This document shows positions 8,526 to 16,705 of a stretch of DNA of 29,554 bases, in pieces (within the stretch, counting starts at the first letter, position 1; each line of letters begins with the position of its first letter). The DNA is from Sulfurovum sp. (GTDB lineage Bacteria; Campylobacterota; Campylobacteria; Campylobacterales; Sulfurovaceae). The position numbers and the translations under genes were made by a program. The notes under the pieces were generated by a model. That model did not search any database. It worked only from the letters and a program-made list of their open reading frames with translations, and was not told the DNA's origin. The stretch spans positions 10,158 to 39,711 of the forward strand of contig DZAQ01000001.1 of NCBI GenBank assembly GCA_022729615.1, read 5' to 3'.

Positions 8526-9764
8526 ATGAATATTGATTTTAGCGCGCTAGCACAAAAGTATAATACTCCATTATATCTTTATGATTTTGATTATATTGCC
8601 AAACGCTACCAAGAGCTCAAAGAGGCATTTTCCGGGCAAAAATCCCTTATATCCTATGCCGTGAAAGCAAATTCCAATATTTTTGTCATACGCCATCTAG
8701 CACAGATGGGCGCGGGAGCCGACTGTGTCAGTATCGGAGAGGTGAGACGCGCGCTTGCTGCGGGCGTAAAGAGGTATAAGATCATTTTTTCCGGTGTCGG
8801 AAAACGCGATGAGGAGATCAGGGAGGCGCTTCAAAGTGATATTTTGATGCTCAACCTTGAGAGCGAAGCAGAGATGAAACGGGTAGAGCTGGTTGCCAAA
8901 GAGTTGGGCAAAGAGGCGCGCATCTCGATCCGTGTCAATCCAAATATCGATCCGAAAACACACCCCTACATCTCAACGGGACTGCATGAAAATAAATTCG
9001 GCGTTGAGATCGATGTGGCAAAAAGAATGTATATCTATGCCAAAAAATCACCCCATCTCAATCCCGTCGGGGTCCATTTTCATATCGGTTCGCAGCTTAC
9101 AGAACTTGACCCCATCAAAGAGGCGTGCGGTATTGTGGCTGATTTGGTGCGCAATCTCAAAGCGCTTGAGATCGAGATCAAATTCTTTGATGTCGGGGGC
9201 GGTTTGGGGGTCACTTACGAGAGTGAGACAACCATCTCTGCCGAGGCGTATGCTGATGTAGTGATCGAGGCTGCAAGGGGCTTGGATGTGACACTTTTGT
9301 GTGAGCCCGGACGCTATTTGACGGCAAATGCAGGGTATCTGCTCACGAAAGTTTTGTACGAAAAAGGCAATGGCGGCAGGCGTTTTGTGATCGTGGATGC
9401 CGCGATGAACGACCTTATCCGTCCCAGCCTTTATGATGCATACCACAAGATAGAGGTGGCAGATTCGGCGGATACAAAAAAAGAGGAGATGACGGCTGCG
9501 GATATCGTCGGACCGGTATGCGAGAGCGGCGACTTTTTCGGAAAAAATGTGATGCTTCCGCCGCTCGGTCATGATGCGCTTGTGGTGATTTATAGTGCCG
9601 GAGCGTACGGTTTTAGTATGTCGAGCAACTACAACACCAGAGGGAGAGCTGCTGAGGTTGCTCTTGTGAACGGCGAAGATCACCTTATCCGAAAAAGAGA
9701 GCAGTTTGAGGATATCGTAGCGCTTGAGCTGGCATGCGAGAGCGGCTGGCAGAGAAGCAAGTAA
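8526..9764 (+). CDS. lysA: Diaminopimelate decarboxylase LysA
   Basis: LysA decarboxylates meso-diaminopimelate to lysine with PLP, the last step of lysine synthesis. The 412-residue fold-III enzyme carries the PLP lysine K47 in YAVKANSN, the HFHIGSQL block, the glycine-rich phosphate-binding DVGGGLGV, LCEPGRYL and, late in the sequence, GPVCESGDFF whose cysteine acts across the dimer interface. ATG 8526 is 8 nt from AGGAA (8513-8517) and gives the expected MNIDFSALAQKYNTPLYLYD; a TTG one codon upstream is possible. It opens an amino-acid block with pheA and hisC. From memory, C. jejuni has an extra small gene between lysA and pheA that is absent here. Confidence 0.95.
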   Translation: MNIDFSALAQKYNTPLYLYDFDYIAKRYQELKEAFSGQKSLISYAVKANSNIFVIRHLAQMGAGADCVSIGEVRRALAAGVKRYKIIFSGVGKRDEEIREALQSDILMLNLESEAEMKRVELVAKELGKEARISIRVNPNIDPKTHPYISTGLHENKFGVEIDVAKRMYIYAKKSPHLNPVGVHFHIGSQLTELDPIKEACGIVADLVRNLKALEIEIKFFDVGGGLGVTYESETTISAEAYADVVIEAARGLDVTLLCEPGRYLTANAGYLLTKVLYEKGNGGRRFVIVDAAMNDLIRPSLYDAYHKIEVADSADTKKEEMTAADIVGPVCESGDFFGKNVMLPPLGHDALVVIYSAGAYGFSMSSNYNTRGRAAEVALVNGEDHLIRKREQFEDIVALELACESGWQRSK

Positions 9765-9782
9765 CTCCACAAGGGAGAGAGG

Positions 9783-10862
9783 ATGCAAAAAGAGTTGATG
9801 ACACTTGAAGAGTTGAGAGCCAAGATCGACAGAGTCGATGATGCATTGCTCAAACTCTTGAATGAGCGAATGGAGTATGTCCATGCTGTGGGCGAACTCA
9901 AAAATATTTCCGGAGGGACGATTTATAGACCCGAACGAGAGCAGGCGATACTTGCCAGGCTCAAAGCAAACAACAGAGGAAGATTGACGGATTTGGCAAT
10001 CGATGCGCTCTTTATGGAGCTCTTTGCGGTTGCCAGAAATTTGGAGCTTCCGGAGCGGGTTGTCTATCTTGGACCCGAGGCGAGCTTCACCCATCAGGCT
10101 GCCGAGAGCCGTTTTGGGGCGATGAGTACCTACCACCCTATCGGGACGATCGAAGGGGTTTTTCGTGAAGTTGCCTCCCAAAAGGCGAAATTCGGCGTTG
10201 TTCCGATAGAAAATAACTCCAACGGTATCGTCAATGACACAATCCAATGCCTGGGTCTGCATGATCTTAGGATTATTGCTGAGGTTGTTGTCGATATTCA
10301 CCATGTATTTGCAAGCACCACGGATGATTTGCAAAAGATAAAGAGTATCTATTCAAAAGATATCGCTTTTGGGCAGTGCAGGAAGTTTTTGGATGATTTT
10401 GGTCTCAGCGAAGTGGAGCAGATCCCTGTGGATTCGACAGCCAAAGCGGCAAAATTGGCAGCCAAAACGCCTCAGAGTGCTGCTATATGCGCCAAAGTTG
10501 CCGCAACTATGTACTCACTGCCGATTCTCTTTGAAAATATCGAAGATGACAAAAGCAACAAAACCCGCTTCTTTATCATAAGCAATTTTGATAATATTCC
10601 AAGCGGTCAAGATAAAACATCCATTCTTGTAAAGCTGCCCAATACGCCGGGGGCATTGGTCGAATTTCTCAATGATTTTGACAAAGCGCAAATCAATTTG
10701 ACAAAAATCAAATCACACATCATGGATGGAGCCTCAGTCTTTTTCCTAGAATTTGACGGGCATAAAGAGGATAAAAAAATCAAAAAAATATTCAAAAAAC
10801 ACTCAAATTCGATCAAATTTTTGGGCTCTTATATAAAAGAGGCTGAGGATATATGGTCATAA
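9783..10862 (+). CDS. pheA: Bifunctional chorismate mutase/prephenate dehydratase PheA
   Basis: The enzyme converts chorismate to prephenate and then phenylpyruvate, committing flux to phenylalanine. The 359 residues divide into an AroQ-type chorismate mutase (about 8-85, with LRAKID, NERM, GELK and YRPEREQ supplying active-site charges), a prephenate dehydratase (about 92-270, GPEASFTHQAA, PIENNSNGIV and the catalytic TRF at 261-263), and a C-terminal ACT domain (about 278-345). In E. coli the ACT domain binds Phe through GALV and ESRP motifs. GALV is present (290-293), but the ESRP position reads KSHI (310-313), so feedback control may differ. AGGGAG lies just upstream of the ATG. hisC follows after 25 bp. 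Confidence 0.94.
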   Translation: MQKELMTLEELRAKIDRVDDALLKLLNERMEYVHAVGELKNISGGTIYRPEREQAILARLKANNRGRLTDLAIDALFMELFAVARNLELPERVVYLGPEASFTHQAAESRFGAMSTYHPIGTIEGVFREVASQKAKFGVVPIENNSNGIVNDTIQCLGLHDLRIIAEVVVDIHHVFASTTDDLQKIKSIYSKDIAFGQCRKFLDDFGLSEVEQIPVDSTAKAAKLAAKTPQSAAICAKVAATMYSLPILFENIEDDKSNKTRFFIISNFDNIPSGQDKTSILVKLPNTPGALVEFLNDFDKAQINLTKIKSHIMDGASVFFLEFDGHKEDKKIKKIFKKHSNSIKFLGSYIKEAEDIWS

Positions 10863-10887
10863 GTATCAAGAGGGAAGCGAGGGTAAA

Positions 10888-11982
10888 ATGAAAGCAAACA
10901 GAGCATTGGAGTCAATCAAAATATATGAGGCAGGAAAACCCATAGAGCTGGTAGTGCGCCAGTACGGTATCGCGCCTGAGGCGGTAGTGAAACTCGCATC
11001 CAATGAAAATCCTATCGGAACCAACCCCTCCGTACATAGAGCGATCGCGCTGAATGCTCACAAGGCGCACCTCTATCCTGATGACAGTATGTATGAGCTC
11101 AAAGAGGCATTGGCAGACAAATATGGTGTAGGTGAGCACGAGATAATTATCGGTGCGGGAAGCGATCAAGTGTTGGAGTTTATCGCGAGAGCCTATCTTG
11201 ATGATGAAAGCACGGTATTGATGAGTCAGGTTACCTTCGCGATGTATGAGATCTATGCCAAACAGATGGGCGCCAAGATCATCCGAACACCAAGTTATCA
11301 GCACAAAGTCGATGAGTTTATCGAAGCGTACCTGGAGCATCACCCAAGGATAGTCTATATCTGCACTCCCAACAATCCCACGGGTGACGCGACAAGCAAA
11401 GAGGATGTGATCAAGATCATTGAATCAGTCGCCAAAGATACCCTGGTCGTGGTGGATGGAGCCTATATGGAGTATGCCGCAGCCAAAGAGGCACGCTTTG
11501 CCGTCACCCCCAAAGATATCCTTGGCTATGCCAATGTGATCTATCTGGGGACTTTTTCGAAGGCATATGGGCTCGGAGGTATGCGTGTGGGGTATGGAAT
11601 AGCCAATGGGGAGCTTATCGCAACGCTATTGAAGCTCCGCCCGCCGTTTAATATCACGACCCTCTCGCTTGTCGCCGCGATCGAGGCGCTCAAAGATGAG
11701 CGGTTTGTTGAGGATTCAGTCGATTTGCATCAGGAGCAGATCAAGCGATATGAGGAGTTTGCCCAAAAAAACGGGATTCGGTATATCGAGAGTTATACCA
11801 ATTTTATCACCTATCTTTTTGATGCGCCGCACAATTCCAGCGTGATTGCCAATCGTTTGTTGGAACAAGGGGTGATCATCCGCGATTTGGCATCGTACGG
11901 GATGAATGCGCTGAGGATCACGATAGGGACAGCAAAGCAAAATGATATCTTTTTTGCGAAGTTTAAAGAGGCGTTTGTGTGA
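10888..11982 (+). CDS. hisC: Histidinol-phosphate aminotransferase HisC
   Basis: HisC transaminates imidazole-acetol phosphate with glutamate in histidine synthesis; in some bacteria it also serves aromatic amino acids, which would suit its place behind pheA. The 364-residue fold-I PLP enzyme has ASNENPIG near residue 38, the CTPNNPTG loop, VVVDGAYMEY with the PLP-binding aspartate, and the Schiff-base lysine K225 in GTFSKAYGLGGMRVGYG. The stop codon overlaps the next small ORF by 4 bp (GTGA). In flagellated relatives this gene precedes fliF. Confidence 0.95.
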   Translation: MKANRALESIKIYEAGKPIELVVRQYGIAPEAVVKLASNENPIGTNPSVHRAIALNAHKAHLYPDDSMYELKEALADKYGVGEHEIIIGAGSDQVLEFIARAYLDDESTVLMSQVTFAMYEIYAKQMGAKIIRTPSYQHKVDEFIEAYLEHHPRIVYICTPNNPTGDATSKEDVIKIIESVAKDTLVVVDGAYMEYAAAKEARFAVTPKDILGYANVIYLGTFSKAYGLGGMRVGYGIANGELIATLLKLRPPFNITTLSLVAAIEALKDERFVEDSVDLHQEQIKRYEEFAQKNGIRYIESYTNFITYLFDAPHNSSVIANRLLEQGVIIRDLASYGMNALRITIGTAKQNDIFFAKFKEAFV

Positions 11983-12224
11983 AACAGATTAAAATCTTCA
12001 AAGCCGGAACTGTGGAGGCAGAGCCCTATATCCCGACAAGTTTTGTGCAAAATGGAGCTTTTTTGCAGAGTTCTGAACTGCTCGAAAGATTGCATGCCAA
12101 AAGCAGCAAAAAGTCTCTTCGAGAGTTGGCACAAAGAGATGGTGTGGAGTATGATGAGGAGAAGATCCAGTTTGCCAAAAAGATAATGCGAATAGCGCTG
12201 GATGAGATAAATAATGGAAAATAA
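11979..12224 (+). CDS. Small protein of unknown function in the fliFGH slot
   Basis: I do not recognise this 81-residue protein. It is very probably real: its GTG start overlaps the hisC stop by 4 bp, its end overlaps dxs by 11 bp, and codon use matches the neighbours. It begins MKQIKIFKAGTVEAEPYIP, has no signal peptide or membrane segment, and the second half is helical and highly charged (SSKKSLRELAQRDGVEYDEE). In C. jejuni and other flagellated relatives fliF, fliG and fliH occupy exactly this position. The charged C-terminal part is faintly reminiscent of the FlgM helix pattern, but not enough to assign it. It could be a leftover of the lost flagellar genes or an unrelated insertion. Confidence 0.7.
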   Translation: MKQIKIFKAGTVEAEPYIPTSFVQNGAFLQSSELLERLHAKSSKKSLRELAQRDGVEYDEEKIQFAKKIMRIALDEINNGK

Positions 12225-14049
12225 ATCAGCAGAGATAAAAAAGTATTCCATCAAAGAACTTGAAACCCTCGCGCAAACTATCAGGGATAAAATACTTGAG
12301 ACTGTGAGCAAAAACGGGGGTCATCTGAGCTCAACTCTGGGCGCAACCGATTTGATCGTAGCGATGCACTATGTTTTTGATGCCAAGAGCGACCCTTTTA
12401 TATTTGATGTGAGCCATCAAGCCTATGCCCATAAGCTATTGACCGGTCGGTGGGAGAGGTTTGATACGCTTCGTCAATTTGACGGGATAAGCGGTTACAC
12501 CCAGCCCAAAGAGTCGCCATATGACTACTATGTCGCCGGGCATAGTTCTACCTCACTCTCGCTTGCCGTAGGAGCAGCGAAGGCAATCGCGCTCAAAGGA
12601 GAGAGTCGTATTCCTGTGGCGCTCATCGGGGATGGGAGTATGAGTGCAGGGATGGTGTATGAGGCGCTCAATGAATTGGGCGATCGCAAATACCCCGTTG
12701 TGATCATTCTCAACGACAATGAGATGAGTATCGCAAAACCTATAGGCGCAATAAGCCGCTATCTCTCGCAAGGCTTGGCGAGTCCGTTTTTTCAAAAGAT
12801 GAAGAAGCGTACCGAAAAGCTTCTTGAGCATCTGCCTGAGGGGGCAACCTATTTGGCGAAGAAATTTGAGGAGTCGTTGCGGTTGATCACGCCGGGACTG
12901 CTTTTTGAGGAGCTTGGCGTGGAGTATATCGGTCCCATTGACGGACACAATATCACATCGCTGATAGAGACGATGCAGATGGCAAAAACACTCAAAAAGC
13001 CCGTTATTATCCATGCGCAGACGACGAAAGGGAAGGGGTATGAGATCGCTGAGGGGACCAAAGAGCATTGGCATGGGGTAAGCTCTTTTGATCTTAAGAC
13101 CGGAACATGCCATCTCAAAAGCAATACCCCAAAAGCGGCAACAGCGATATTCTCCGAGACCCTCTTGAGACTAGCTGATGAAGATGAGAAGGTTGTCGGA
13201 GTGACCGCTGCCATGCCAAGCGGTACAGGGCTTGCGGCGGCTATACAGAGGTATCCTGAGCGCTTTTGGGATGTCGCGATAGCCGAGCAGCATGCCGTCA
13301 CCTCGATGGGACCGTTGGCGAAAGAGGGATTTAAGCCTTTTTGCGCGATCTACTCTACATTTTTGCAGCGAGGGTATGATCAGGTCATCCACGATATCGC
13401 ATTGATGAATTTGGGCGTTGCATTTGCGATAGACAGAGCCGGAATCGTCGGGGAAGACGGAGAGACGCACCAAGGCGCCTTTGACATCTCCTATCTTCGC
13501 GCCATTCCAAATATGACGCTTTTTGCCCCCTGTAACGAGAGGACGATGCAGCTTGCGATGGAATTTGCGAAAGAGTATCCGCACCCTTGCGCTTTTAGGT
13601 ACCCAAGGGGGGCATTTTTGGCTGAGGAGCGCGAAAGTGAACCGTTTAGACTCGGAAGATCTGAATTGATCAAAGAGGGAAAATCGCTCCTTTTTGTGGG
13701 ATATGGCAATGGAGTCGGACGAGCGATTTTGACTGCCAAGGAGCTGGGGGGGTACGACCCTGCGATCTTGGATCTCAGATTTGTGAAGCCGCTTGATGAG
13801 GAGATGCTAGGCAGGCTTGCCAAAGAGTATAAAACTTGGTTTGTTTTCAGTGAGAGTGCCCAGATGGGAGGAGTGGGTTCTGCTCTTCTTGAGTTTTTCA
13901 ACGCAGCAAAGATACATGATATCGCACTTACAACTTTTGAGTATAAAGATGATTTTATCCAGCATGGGAGTACGCATCTAGTAGAGGAGTCGCTTGGAAT
14001 TTTGCCCAAGCAGCTCGCCAAAAGAGTAGAAGAATCAATAAAAGGATAG
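12214..14049 (+). CDS. dxs: 1-Deoxy-D-xylulose-5-phosphate synthase Dxs
   Basis: Dxs condenses pyruvate and glyceraldehyde 3-phosphate using thiamine diphosphate, the entry step of the non-mevalonate isoprenoid pathway and a supplier for thiamine and pyridoxal. The 611-residue transketolase-like protein has the ThDP motif starting GDGSMSAG at residue 139 and ending near LNDNEMSI, the early histidine in DVSHQAYAHK, IAEQHAVT with the catalytic glutamate, and DRAGIVGEDGETHQGAFD (D407). All three domains are present. The start overlaps the preceding small ORF by 11 bp, and metK begins 2 nt after the stop. Confidence 0.95.
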   Translation: MENKSAEIKKYSIKELETLAQTIRDKILETVSKNGGHLSSTLGATDLIVAMHYVFDAKSDPFIFDVSHQAYAHKLLTGRWERFDTLRQFDGISGYTQPKESPYDYYVAGHSSTSLSLAVGAAKAIALKGESRIPVALIGDGSMSAGMVYEALNELGDRKYPVVIILNDNEMSIAKPIGAISRYLSQGLASPFFQKMKKRTEKLLEHLPEGATYLAKKFEESLRLITPGLLFEELGVEYIGPIDGHNITSLIETMQMAKTLKKPVIIHAQTTKGKGYEIAEGTKEHWHGVSSFDLKTGTCHLKSNTPKAATAIFSETLLRLADEDEKVVGVTAAMPSGTGLAAAIQRYPERFWDVAIAEQHAVTSMGPLAKEGFKPFCAIYSTFLQRGYDQVIHDIALMNLGVAFAIDRAGIVGEDGETHQGAFDISYLRAIPNMTLFAPCNERTMQLAMEFAKEYPHPCAFRYPRGAFLAEERESEPFRLGRSELIKEGKSLLFVGYGNGVGRAILTAKELGGYDPAILDLRFVKPLDEEMLGRLAKEYKTWFVFSESAQMGGVGSALLEFFNAAKIHDIALTTFEYKDDFIQHGSTHLVEESLGILPKQLAKRVEESIKG

Positions 14050-14051
14050 AG

Positions 14052-15209
14052 ATGCCAAAAGAGTATATTTTCACAAGCGAATCGGTTACCGAGGGGCATC
14101 CAGATAAGATGGCCGATCAAATCTCTGACGCGATCCTTGACTACATCATCGAACATGATATAAATGCAAGGGTTGCCTGCGAAACACTTCTGAGTAACGG
14201 TTTTTGCATCATTGCAGGTGAGTTGAAAACACAAATCTATGCGCCTATGCAGGAGATAGTCAGAGAGGTGATCAGAGAGATCGGATATACGGATGCCTCC
14301 TATGGATTTGACTACAGGAGTGCAGGCGTTCTCAACGGCATAGGCGAGCAGAGCCCGGATATCAATCAAGGTGTTGACCAGAGCGGCGGTGAGATAGGCG
14401 CCGGAGATCAGGGGCTGATGTTTGGTTTTGCGTGTCGTGAAACCAAAGAGTTGATGCCGCTTCCTATCTCTTTGGCACATAAGCTTACTGCGAAACTTGC
14501 CGAGGTACGCAAAAACGGCACAGTGCCGTTTTTGCGTCCGGACGGAAAGGCACAGGTGAGTGTCAGGTATCGCGATGGTGTGCCTGTCGGGATCGATACT
14601 ATCGTTGTCTCGACACAGCACCACCACGATGTCACACTCGAAAAGGTCAAGGAGGCCGTGCTCAATGAAGTGATCAAGGAGGTGATACCGCCTGAATTGT
14701 TGAGTGATGATATTATCTACCATATCAATCCTACAGGGCGCTTCGTAATCGGCGGACCTCAGGGAGATGCCGGCTTGACGGGTCGAAAAATCATCGTGGA
14801 TACTTATGGCGGGTCTTGTCCTCATGGCGGGGGCGCATTTTCGGGTAAAGATCCGACAAAAGTCGATAGAAGCGCCGCCTATGCCGCAAGACACATAGCC
14901 AAAAACCTTGTAGCATCGGGTGTATGTGATCGCGCAACGATCCAGATCGCCTATGCGATAGGAGTGGTGAAGCCGGTTTCTGTCTATGTTGATACACACG
15001 GAACCTCGGCAATTGATGAAGAGAAGATATCACAGTGCGTTTTTGCACTGTTTGATTTGACACCGAAGGGAATTATCCAATCGCTCGACCTTTTACGCCC
15101 AATTTACCGAAAAACCGCATCTTATGGGCATTTCGGGAGAGAAAACGAAGATTTTGGGTGGGAAAAATTGGATAAAGTTGACGAGATTCGAGAATATCTT
15201 GGGCTTTAA
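14052..15209 (+). CDS. metK: S-adenosylmethionine synthase MetK
   Basis: MetK makes S-adenosylmethionine from methionine and ATP in the cytoplasm. The 385-residue sequence has ESVTEGHPDKMADQISDAI at the N-terminus, GAGDQGLMFGFA, the RKNGTVPFLRPDGK stretch, and GGGAFSGKDPTKVDRSAAYA, the conserved catalytic loop. An AAAGGATAGAG ribosome binding site overlaps the dxs stop. The gene is complete and ordinary as a protein. The DNA encoding the RKNGTVPFLR stretch is an almost perfect palindrome (see 14507-14537). A gap of 71 bp follows before the ferredoxin gene. Confidence 0.96.
   Translation: MPKEYIFTSESVTEGHPDKMADQISDAILDYIIEHDINARVACETLLSNGFCIIAGELKTQIYAPMQEIVREVIREIGYTDASYGFDYRSAGVLNGIGEQSPDINQGVDQSGGEIGAGDQGLMFGFACRETKELMPLPISLAHKLTAKLAEVRKNGTVPFLRPDGKAQVSVRYRDGVPVGIDTIVVSTQHHHDVTLEKVKEAVLNEVIKEVIPPELLSDDIIYHINPTGRFVIGGPQGDAGLTGRKIIVDTYGGSCPHGGGAFSGKDPTKVDRSAAYAARHIAKNLVASGVCDRATIQIAYAIGVVKPVSVYVDTHGTSAIDEEKISQCVFALFDLTPKGIIQSLDLLRPIYRKTASYGHFGRENEDFGWEKLDKVDEIREYLGL
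14507..14537. repeat. 31-bp near-perfect palindrome inside metK
   Basis: ACGCAAAAACGGCAC (14507-14521) and its exact reverse complement (14523-14537) flank one central A. The 15-bp arms encode VRKN and VPFLR of a conserved MetK motif, so codon choice happens to make both strands encode RKNGTVPFLR. As RNA it would form a hairpin too tight to close fully at the loop. No function is evident. Confidence 0.9.
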
Positions 15210-15245
15210 GGCATACGATTAAAGAATATTTCAAATAACTTTTGA

Positions 15246-15251
15246 TATATT
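15246..15251 (+). promoter_or_regulatory. Possible -10 box for the ferredoxin gene
   Basis: TATATT preceded by CTTTTGA lies in the 71-bp gap between metK and the ferredoxin gene. It would give a leader of about 23 nt. TGTATT a few bases downstream is an alternative. This is a weak call. Confidence 0.28.
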
Positions 15252-15280
15252 TCACTGTATTTCATTTTAAGGAGAAGAAT

Positions 15281-15556
15281 ATGGCAGTAATTATTACTGA
15301 TACTTGCATTAACTGTGCAGCCTGTATCGATGAGTGTCCGGTTGAAGCGATCGTAGATGAGGATGATAACCCAACGGGTGAGGAGATATATTATGTATAT
15401 CCAGATAAATGTGTTGAGTGCGTAACATATCACGATGTTCCGGCATGTGCTGAAGCCTGTCCAACAGAGGGCTGTATCCAGTGGGATGATCCGGTAGAGG
15501 GGATGCCTGCTTCTGAAAATAGAGGCGCTAAAGGTACTCCTGTTATCGAAGACTAA
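15281..15556 (+). CDS. fdxA: 2[4Fe-4S] ferredoxin, Allochromatium/FdxA type
   Basis: A small low-potential electron carrier of 91 residues. The first cluster motif is CINCAACIDECP (CxxCxxCxxxCP). The second is CVEC, eight residues, then CAEACP, which is the inserted form (CxxCx8CxxxCP) known from Allochromatium-type ferredoxins, with an extended acidic C-terminus. In Campylobacterota the likely partners are pyruvate and 2-oxoglutarate oxidoreductases. The start at 15281 is supported by TAAGGAG (15268-15274) 6 nt upstream; an in-frame start 13 codons earlier lacks this. The following hairpin probably ends its transcript. Its position just before ndk matches C. jejuni as I recall it. Confidence 0.92.
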   Translation: MAVIITDTCINCAACIDECPVEAIVDEDDNPTGEEIYYVYPDKCVECVTYHDVPACAEACPTEGCIQWDDPVEGMPASENRGAKGTPVIED

Positions 15557-15564
15557 CCCTTCAA

Positions 15565-15592
15565 ACTATCGGATCGATTCCGATAGTCTTCT
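15565..15592 (+). terminator. Hairpin after the ferredoxin gene
   Basis: ACTATCGGA (15565-15573), a TCGAT loop, and TCCGATAGT (15579-15587) form a perfect 9-bp stem 9 nt after the ferredoxin stop. The trailing CTTCT is only weakly U-rich, so it may be an inefficient terminator or an mRNA-stabilising hairpin. Confidence 0.5.
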
Positions 15593-15626
15593 CAATGTCC
15601 TTAAACACCCTTTAAACTTTTTTAGA

Positions 15627-15632
15627 TACAAT
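15627..15632 (+). promoter_or_regulatory. Putative promoter -10 box for ndk
   Basis: TACAAT preceded by TTTTTTAGA is a good extended -10 of the Campylobacterota type, placed after the ferredoxin hairpin. It would give a leader of about 56 nt. Together with that hairpin it makes ndk and the genes after it a separate transcription unit. Confidence 0.5.
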
Positions 15633-15694
15633 ACTGCTCCAAATGCTTCGGTTGTGCTCAATCAATGAAGTAAAAAATATTTTAGGATAAAAAT

Positions 15695-16108
15695 ATGGAA
15701 CAGACACTATCGATTATCAAGCCTGACGCTGTAGCAAAAAATGTCATCGGAGAGATCTTTTCTCGATTTGAAAAAGCAGGACTCAAAATTGCGGCAACCA
15801 AGAAAATGCAATTGAGCAGAGCGGACGCAGAGGCATTTTATGCGGTTCATGCGCACAGACCGTTTTTTGGTGAATTGGTTGATTTTATGATCTCTGGACC
15901 GGTGGTGGTATCGGTACTTGAGGGTGAAAATGCGATGATCAAAAATAGAGATTTGATGGGCGCAACAAATCCAAAAGAGGCCGCTCCAGGAACGATCAGA
16001 GCGGATTTCGCGGAGAGCATTGATGCAAACGCGGTGCATGGAAGTGATTCACTCGAAAATGCGGCGATTGAAATAGCATTCTTTTTTGCAAAAAGAGAGT
16101 TGTGCTAA
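15695..16108 (+). CDS. ndk: Nucleoside diphosphate kinase
   Basis: Ndk transfers the gamma phosphate of ATP to nucleoside diphosphates through a phosphohistidine. The 137-residue protein begins TLSIIKPDAVAKNVIGEI, contains the Kpn-loop region PFFGELVDFMISGPV, and has the catalytic histidine H115 in NAVHGSDS. AGGAT precedes the ATG by 6 nt. The length is normal. It heads a run with the DUF177 gene 7 bp downstream. Confidence 0.96.
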   Translation: MEQTLSIIKPDAVAKNVIGEIFSRFEKAGLKIAATKKMQLSRADAEAFYAVHAHRPFFGELVDFMISGPVVVSVLEGENAMIKNRDLMGATNPKEAAPGTIRADFAESIDANAVHGSDSLENAAIEIAFFFAKRELC

Positions 16109-16115
16109 TTTTCTT

Positions 16116-16490
16116 ATGAAGATACACTTTGACAAAATTACACAGACGCCTAAGCCATTTGTCGAGAGACAAGAGAGTGTGGTTTTTGAGGGCTCTTTAA
16201 GCAAAAAAGAGACCCATAGGGTTCATTTGGTCGGAACAATAGAGGGAGTTATCGAGGTGCAATGCGATCGTTGCGGCATTCTCTTTGATCAATCCCTCTC
16301 GACGCCGGTTAAGTTGACACTCAGCGATCAGATTGCAGAAGATAAAGAAGATTTGGATATAATCGAATTTTTAAATGGAGAGATCGATATCTCATTTATT
16401 TTGGAGAGTGAGATTGTCGCAGAGAAAAGCGAATATCACTATTGTAATGATTGCGGCAAGCTAGAGGAAGCGGTTGAGATCGAATTTTGA
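16116..16490 (+). CDS. DUF177/YceD-family protein
   Basis: This family nearly always precedes rpmF and is linked to 23S rRNA or large-subunit biogenesis; the molecular role is not settled. The 124-residue product has the conserved centre VQCDRCG (about 52-58) and a C-terminal YCNDCGKLEE, giving two CxxC pairs that could bind one metal ion. The start at ATG 16116 gives MKIHFDKITQTPKPF. It has no good ribosome binding site and probably relies on coupling to ndk, 7 bp upstream. A TTG at 16086 is in frame but would overlap ndk. A 62-bp gap separates it from rpmF. Confidence 0.85.
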   Translation: MKIHFDKITQTPKPFVERQESVVFEGSLSKKETHRVHLVGTIEGVIEVQCDRCGILFDQSLSTPVKLTLSDQIAEDKEDLDIIEFLNGEIDISFILESEIVAEKSEYHYCNDCGKLEEAVEIEF

Positions 16491-16552
16491 TTTGATTTTG
16501 GCGTTCACTTCTTGGATTTTTGATGAATAAAAATAAAATTAAAGGATAGAAA

Positions 16553-16705
16553 ATGGCAGTACCAAAGAGACGCGTAAGTAAAACGAGAGCAGCAAAAAGA
16601 AGAACGCACTATAAAGTGACACTTCCAAGACCGGTAAAAGATGCCGACGGTACTTGGAGAATGCCGCACCATATGAATATGACTACGGGTGAATATAACT
16701 CTTAA
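16553..16705 (+). CDS. rpmF: 50S ribosomal protein L32 (bL32)
   Basis: A 50-residue large-subunit protein starting MAVPKRRVSKTRAAKRRTHY, which is the family's N-terminal block, with a short C-terminal part ending TTGEYNS. It lacks the four zinc cysteines found in some L32 proteins, so it is the cysteine-free form. AAGGA (16542-16546) is 6 nt before the ATG. Its TAA shares a base with the plsX start (TAATG). The order DUF177-rpmF-plsX-fabH is a widely conserved arrangement linking ribosome and membrane-lipid synthesis. Confidence 0.96.
   Translation: MAVPKRRVSKTRAAKRRTHYKVTLPRPVKDADGTWRMPHHMNMTTGEYNS

Noticed and set aside
9048..10334. 428-codon open frame antisense to lysA and pheA
   Set aside because: It covers two clear genes and has low-quality, histidine/isoleucine-rich composition with no ribosome binding site of note.
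13491..14999. 502-codon open frame antisense to dxs and metK
   Set aside because: A shadow of two conserved enzymes with no recognisable domain.
16512..16539. TTGGAT-16-TAAAAT promoter match before rpmF
   Set aside because: Transcription would start inside the rpmF ribosome binding site, so it would not give a usable mRNA.
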